The notes below the pieces were generated by a model. The model did not search any database. It had not been told where the DNA came from and saw only the letters and a program-made list of their open reading frames with translations. Below, piece after piece: positions 5,437 to 8,555 of a stretch of DNA of 8,555 bases. Position numbers and translations under genes: made by a program. Location: contig JABMQV010000598.1 in NCBI GenBank assembly GCA_013203065.1, positions 1-8,555 on the forward strand, in the 5' to 3' direction. How positions within the stretch are numbered: the first letter of the stretch is position 1; every line of letters begins with the position of its first letter. This DNA comes from Desulfobacteraceae bacterium. Lineage in GTDB: Bacteria; Desulfobacterota; DSM-4660; Desulfatiglandales; Desulfatiglandaceae.

Positions 5437-6758
5437 AGATTCTGATTGTAGATGATGATCCGACCCAGAGAGAGCTTTTGAAAGGCTTTCTTGACCGGCA
5501 GGGATATCAGACCTTGACCGCCCGGGACGGCCCGGATGCCCTAAGGCGCTTTGAGCGAGAACCCGTCCATCTGGTTCTGCTCGACCACCGAATGCCCGGG
5601 CTCACAGGGGACGCGGTGCTGGAAAAGATGAAGCAGATAAATCCGACGGTGCGGGTTATCATGATTACGGCATTTGGGGATGTGGACACGGCAGTGACGG
5701 TCATGAAACTGGGTGCGAGTGAGTTTCTGGAAAAGCCGGTGAACCTCTCTGTTCTTTTAAAAAAGATTCAACAGACGGAACAACAAGTTGCGGTTGATGA
5801 AGATGTGGCGGTTGTCGAAGCGGTAATGGAAGAAGTCCCTCTCCCCTTGAAGATTGTGGCGGAAAGCCGCGCCATGAAAGAGGTCCTTTCTTTGGTGCGG
5901 CGGGTGGCGAAAAGCCAGTGGCCGGTGCTTGTAGCGGGGGAAACCGGGACAGGCAAACAACTTGTGGCCCAGCTCATTCACTTTTTAAGTCCCAGAAATG
6001 ATGCACCGTTTATCGTGGTCAACTGCGCGGCAATACCTGAGAACCTTTTTGAAAGCGAGCTATTCGGACATGTGAAAGGCGCATTCACCGGAGCCTCCAG
6101 CAACCGCCGAGGCCGATTTGAACTGGCTCATGGGAGCACACTCATGTTAGATGAGATCGGTGAGATGCCCATGGCCCTTCAACCCAAGCTTCTGAGGGCG
6201 GTTCAGGAAGGGAAGATCAGCCGTGTCGGGAGCGAGGATGAGAGCGAAGTGGATGTCCGTCTGATTACCGCCACTAACCGCAATCTCAAAAAGATGGTCG
6301 AGGAGGGGCAGTTCAGGGAAGATCTGTTCTATCGCATCCGGGTGCTTGAGATTGAGGTTCCTCCTTTGCGGCACCGTCGTGAAGAGATACCCGCATTTGT
6401 GGATTTTTTTCTGGATCGATATGCAACGTCCTCCCTGAAGTTTACACCCGAGGCGCTGGATATGCTCATAAAGTATCCGTTCCCCGGTAATGTGAGAGAA
6501 CTGGAGCACATGGTACAGAGAACGGTCACCCTAACGAGGGGACCCTCCATTAAACCGGGTGACCTCCCTGAGGAGGTTCGCCATTTTCAGTTAACCACCG
6601 AGGGGTCACTTGCTGAAAGGCTGGAGGCGGTGGAGCATGAAATGATTCTTTCGGCCCTAGAAAAAAGCAACTGGGTCCAGACCAAGGCTGCAGAACGCCT
6701 AGGTATAAGCGAACGTGTACTCAGATACAAGATGAAAAAGGGAAGTATCAGAAAGTGA
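5433..6758 (+). CDS. NtrC-family response regulator, sigma-54 activator
   Basis: The product has 441 residues, the normal length for this class. The start ATG overlaps the kinase stop and follows GAGG at a good distance. The receiver domain (1-115) has the acidic pocket DDD at 7-9, phospho-acceptor Asp51 in LLDHRMPG, Thr79 and Lys101. The AAA+ domain (about 141-370) has Walker A GETGTGK (169-175), the sigma-54 contact loop GAFTGA (216-221), Walker B LMLDEIGE (237-244) and the conserved REDLFYRI segment. The C-terminal Fis-type helix-turn-helix (about 401-437) contains TKAAERLGISERVLRYKM. All catalytic and contact residues are present, so it should be a fully active ATP-driven activator. The palindromes at 1171-1208 before the sigma-54 promoter are its most likely targets. 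Confidence 0.96.
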   Translation: MKILIVDDDPTQRELLKGFLDRQGYQTLTARDGPDALRRFEREPVHLVLLDHRMPGLTGDAVLEKMKQINPTVRVIMITAFGDVDTAVTVMKLGASEFLEKPVNLSVLLKKIQQTEQQVAVDEDVAVVEAVMEEVPLPLKIVAESRAMKEVLSLVRRVAKSQWPVLVAGETGTGKQLVAQLIHFLSPRNDAPFIVVNCAAIPENLFESELFGHVKGAFTGASSNRRGRFELAHGSTLMLDEIGEMPMALQPKLLRAVQEGKISRVGSEDESEVDVRLITATNRNLKKMVEEGQFREDLFYRIRVLEIEVPPLRHRREEIPAFVDFFLDRYATSSLKFTPEALDMLIKYPFPGNVRELEHMVQRTVTLTRGPSIKPGDLPEEVRHFQLTTEGSLAERLEAVEHEMILSALEKSNWVQTKAAERLGISERVLRYKMKKGSIRK

Positions 6759-6863
6759 AGACCCAAATCTGCGCGCCAGAGCTTGGAATTTATTTTTGCG
6801 CAAGTCCTACAGGCTGTAGTTGGGGGATAACGCGTCTGAAAATACACAGAGAGGATGTTTCCC
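6759..6863 (+). other. Spacer after the regulator gene
   Basis: No terminator with a T-tract is visible after the activator stop. The only structure is a small inverted repeat, CTACA-GGC-TGTAG (6807-6819). The segment GG...GC at 6785-6799 resembles a sigma-54 promoter but is one base too long in spacing. GAGAGG before the ATG at 6864 is the ribosome site of the pseudogene. Confidence 0.4.
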
Positions 6864-7100
6864 ATGGCCAAGAAACTAACTTATGATGAATTGTAACAGC
6901 GGGTAATATCCTCGAGCCTCCAATCATTGGAAAGAGGCCGTAGAACAGAGATTGACTTCCTTAATGGCTACATTTGCGACAATGGAAAAACCCACTGAGT
7001 TAACACCCCTATAAACGATGCGGTGTGGACAATGGTCCGTGTAATTGAGGATGGCCGAAGAGAGACCAGTCTGAAAAATTTACATGAGTTGCTTGTTTAA
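6864..7100 (+). pseudogene. Chimeric remnant: PAS-kinase-like leader joined to the C-terminal domain of ketopantoate reductase
   Basis: From ATG 6864, preceded by GAGAGG, one frame can be read for 78 codons to TAA 7098-7100 if two internal stops are ignored: TAA at 6894-6896 (codon 11) and TGA at 6996-6998 (codon 45). Residues 1-14 read MAKKLTYDEL-stop-QRV, which matches the start of many PAS-type sensor kinases (TYEELEQRV). From residue 15 the reading LQSLERGRRTEIDFLNG, then KTH-stop-VNTPINDAVW and IEDGRRETSLKNL, matches the C-terminal helical domain of 2-dehydropantoate 2-reductase (ApbA/PanE family: ERGR.TEID.LNG, HGV.TP.N). Each stop could come from a single G to T change (GAA to TAA, GGA to TGA). 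The catalytic NADPH-binding half is absent, so no enzyme activity is expected. Confidence 0.65.
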
Positions 7101-7112
7101 GTTGAGACAGAC

Positions 7113-7292
7113 CTATCCAGCTAATATTGCATGATATTTTAACATCGAAAGGCTGAGTTGCATGGCAGACATATCAAATTTTCGGTGGTGCTGAATGTTT
7201 GAGTTATCCAGATGATAGCTTCTATGGCACACGAAGCTTGGCCGTTCTTCAATTCGCTCCCTCAATCGCCCATCTTGATCAGAAGAAGCCAT
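7113..7292 (-). CDS. Tiny ORF of unknown family carrying repeat copy B
   Basis: A 59-codon frame starts at an ATG (complement of 7290-7292) 15 bases after the stop of the TPR gene and ends at TAG 7113-7115. Its middle (YHLDNSNIQHHRKFDMSAM) matches the end of the small ORF at 535-771. The DNA identity of the two copies includes one single-base gap just upstream of the shared peptide, so one of the two has shifted frame there. There is no clear ribosome binding site. It is more likely a remnant of a shared gene tail than a functional protein, but two copies with a conserved peptide keep the second option open. Confidence 0.3.
   Translation of the reverse strand: MASSDQDGRLRERIEERPSFVCHRSYHLDNSNIQHHRKFDMSAMQLSLSMLKYHAILAG
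7161..7239. repeat. Diverged repeat, copy B
   Basis: This 79-base segment aligns with copy A at 559-636, sharing blocks such as GGTGGTG, TATCCAGATG and GAAGCTT. About 63 of 79 aligned positions match by hand count. The orientation is the same, and both copies lie near the 3' ends of minus-strand frames. Confidence 0.6.
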
Positions 7293-7307
7293 TGAGACTG
7301 TTTTTTC

Positions 7308-8555
7308 TCACTTCAACCCCGCTCTCCGCAGATCGTCCAGTATACCTTCCAGCGTCTTATTGTCTTTGTAGAACCTATCGGATGCCGCATAACTGGCCAA
7401 GGTCAGCTCTGGATTTAACGCCAGGGCTTTGCTCACTTGGCTCCTGGCTTCGTCCACCCTGCCAAGTCTCATGTAAACGACAGCTGAACCAGTATGGCCC
7501 CAGGTTTGATGCCCTGCCCGGATGAGGACATCCCTAAAAGCCACTAGCGCTAAGTCGTATTGTTGATTCTCCGTATAGGCTTTTCCCAAGTGGCTCGAAT
7601 ACCAGAAGGGATAATGAGGGTGAAGACGCATAGCCTTCTTAAAAAGTTCAATGGCCTCTTGGTAATTTCCAGCATAGTACTTGTTAACCCCCAACATAGC
7701 ATGCACTTCAGCATTGTTGGGACCGAGGGCCAGGGCTTTCTCCCCGGTGGCGATGGCTTCATCATACTGCCCTTGTGCCATCTGGATGATACCCCACAAG
7801 GCGAGTGAGTCTGGGTCGGAAGCATCCAAGACCAGGGCCTTTTGGCAAAACTCAACTGAGCGCATAAAGGATTCAGCCGGGGACTCGGTATAACCGAACC
7901 GGGCATCTTGGAAGTGGGTCACGGCTTTCAGTGCCAACGCATTGGCGTATTTGGGGTCCAGCAGCAAGGCCTGGTCCAGAAGCTCCCGTGCCCTGGCGTT
8001 ATCCTCTTTGGTGTGCCGCTCAAAAAGGTCGTACGCTTTGACGAAATAACCCCAGGCATCTAAGTTCACTGTCGATCTGTGGCGCACGCGGGCTTGCTCT
8101 CCGTCGGTCATCTGGACTTGCAGAGCAACTGCAATATTCAGGGTGATCTCGTCTTGCATACCAAAAAAGTCATCTATAATGCGATCGTAGCGTTCTGCCC
8201 ATAGATGATGTCCGCTGACGGCATCAATGAGCTGGGCTGTGATACGAACCCTCTCGCCCGCCTTCTGGACACTGCCCTCCAGCACGTAACGGACCCCCAG
8301 CTCTCGTGCCACTTCTTGGATCTTAACTGCTTTACCTTTGAAAGTGAAAGCTGAATTGCGGGCGATGACGAACATCTGAGGGATCTTGGATAAAGCTGTG
8401 ATGATATTTTCACTGATACCATCAGCCAGATATTCTTGCTCGGGATCACTGCTCATGTTGACAAAGGGTAATACTGCTATGGATGGCTTATCAGGTAAAG
8501 GAAGCTCCTGACTCGTCTCAACATCAGAGATGCTCCCTTCCATCTTTACTCGATA
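7308..8555 (-). CDS. TolB-like/TPR C-terminal half of a probable class III adenylate cyclase-type protein, cut by the right edge
   Basis: The frame stays open past the first in-window ATG (8543) to the edge (YRVK before the Met), so the N-terminus is missing and 415 residues are visible. Following an acidic linker, PDKPSIAVLPFVNMSS opens a TolB-like N-terminal-type domain (to about residue 125; ADGISENIITALSKI, RYVLEGSVQKAGERVRI, LWAERYD). From about 165 to 400 there are tetratricopeptide repeats (ARARELLDQALLLDPKYANA, GQYDEAIATGEKALALGPNN, GNYQEAIELFKKAMRLHPHY, GRVDEARSQVSKALALNPEL). This order, preceded by a YRV-type linker, is characteristic of bacterial adenylate/guanylate cyclases with a catalytic domain in front. 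A transcription-factor or kinase N-terminus is also known for such tails. It converges with the plus-strand cluster and seems unrelated to it. Confidence 0.85.
   Translation of the reverse strand, partial: YRVKMEGSISDVETSQELPLPDKPSIAVLPFVNMSSDPEQEYLADGISENIITALSKIPQMFVIARNSAFTFKGKAVKIQEVARELGVRYVLEGSVQKAGERVRITAQLIDAVSGHHLWAERYDRIIDDFFGMQDEITLNIAVALQVQMTDGEQARVRHRSTVNLDAWGYFVKAYDLFERHTKEDNARARELLDQALLLDPKYANALALKAVTHFQDARFGYTESPAESFMRSVEFCQKALVLDASDPDSLALWGIIQMAQGQYDEAIATGEKALALGPNNAEVHAMLGVNKYYAGNYQEAIELFKKAMRLHPHYPFWYSSHLGKAYTENQQYDLALVAFRDVLIRAGHQTWGHTGSAVVYMRLGRVDEARSQVSKALALNPELTLASYAASDRFYKDNKTLEGILDDLRRAGLK

Noticed and set aside
6784..6800. Possible second sigma-54 promoter (TTGGAATTTATTTTTGCG) before the pseudogene.
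   Set aside because: GG and GC elements are one base further apart than in functional promoters, the -24 box is poor, and no palindrome lies upstream.
559..7239. Repeat pair as a CRISPR or an IS terminal pair.
   Set aside because: Only two diverged copies exist, in direct orientation, without spacers, transposase gene or inverted ends.
7199..7525. 108-codon plus frame opposite the TPR gene end.
   Set aside because: It lies mostly antisense to the TolB-like/TPR coding sequence and has no start signal or protein-like pattern.

Overview
The window looks like a stretch of a Gram-negative, probably Desulfobacterota-like (former delta-proteobacterial) chromosome. This rests on protein style: a sigma-54-linked NtrC-type two-component system, an outer-membrane barrel, a TolB-like/TPR protein of the adenylate-cyclase type, and a PAS-kinase-like leader (MAKKLTYDEL). 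The taxon is an inference and no marker gene is present. The central block (about 1.36-6.76 kb) is clearly GC-richer than the left 0.8 kb and the 6.76-7.3 kb interval, which are AT-rich and full of relics.

Layout: 1-222 (minus) is the start of an acidic, internally repeated protein that leaves the window on the left. 223-1093 has no confident gene: a small hydrophobic ORF, a minus-strand terminator, one copy (A) of a diverged repeat lying in a short minus ORF, and a plus-strand terminator with no clear gene before it. 1171-1277 is a sigma-54 control region: an 18-bp palindrome plus a third half-site, then a good -24/-12 promoter. It is followed on the plus strand by three small genes (42-aa exported peptide, 72-aa glycine-rich protein, 145-aa exported OB-like protein) and a rho-independent terminator. 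Next come four overlapping plus-strand genes: an outer-membrane beta-barrel, a 136-aa exported protein with a basic Gly/Arg tail, a membrane sensor histidine kinase and an NtrC-family sigma-54 activator. After them lie a pseudogene (PAS-kinase-like start joined to the end of a ketopantoate reductase, with two in-frame stops), repeat copy B in another tiny minus ORF, and a minus-strand TolB-like/TPR protein that runs off the right edge.

How it may work (inference): the kinase senses an envelope signal through its periplasmic domain and phosphorylates the activator. The activator binds the palindrome about 110 bp upstream of the expected transcription start and switches on the sigma-54 promoter of the small exported proteins, with some read-through into barrel and regulator genes. 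Five successive products carry Gly/Lys/Arg/Asn-rich low-complexity stretches, and at least four have export signals. The locus is the best candidate here for an undescribed, self-regulated envelope system, similar in logic to ZraPSR but with different effectors.
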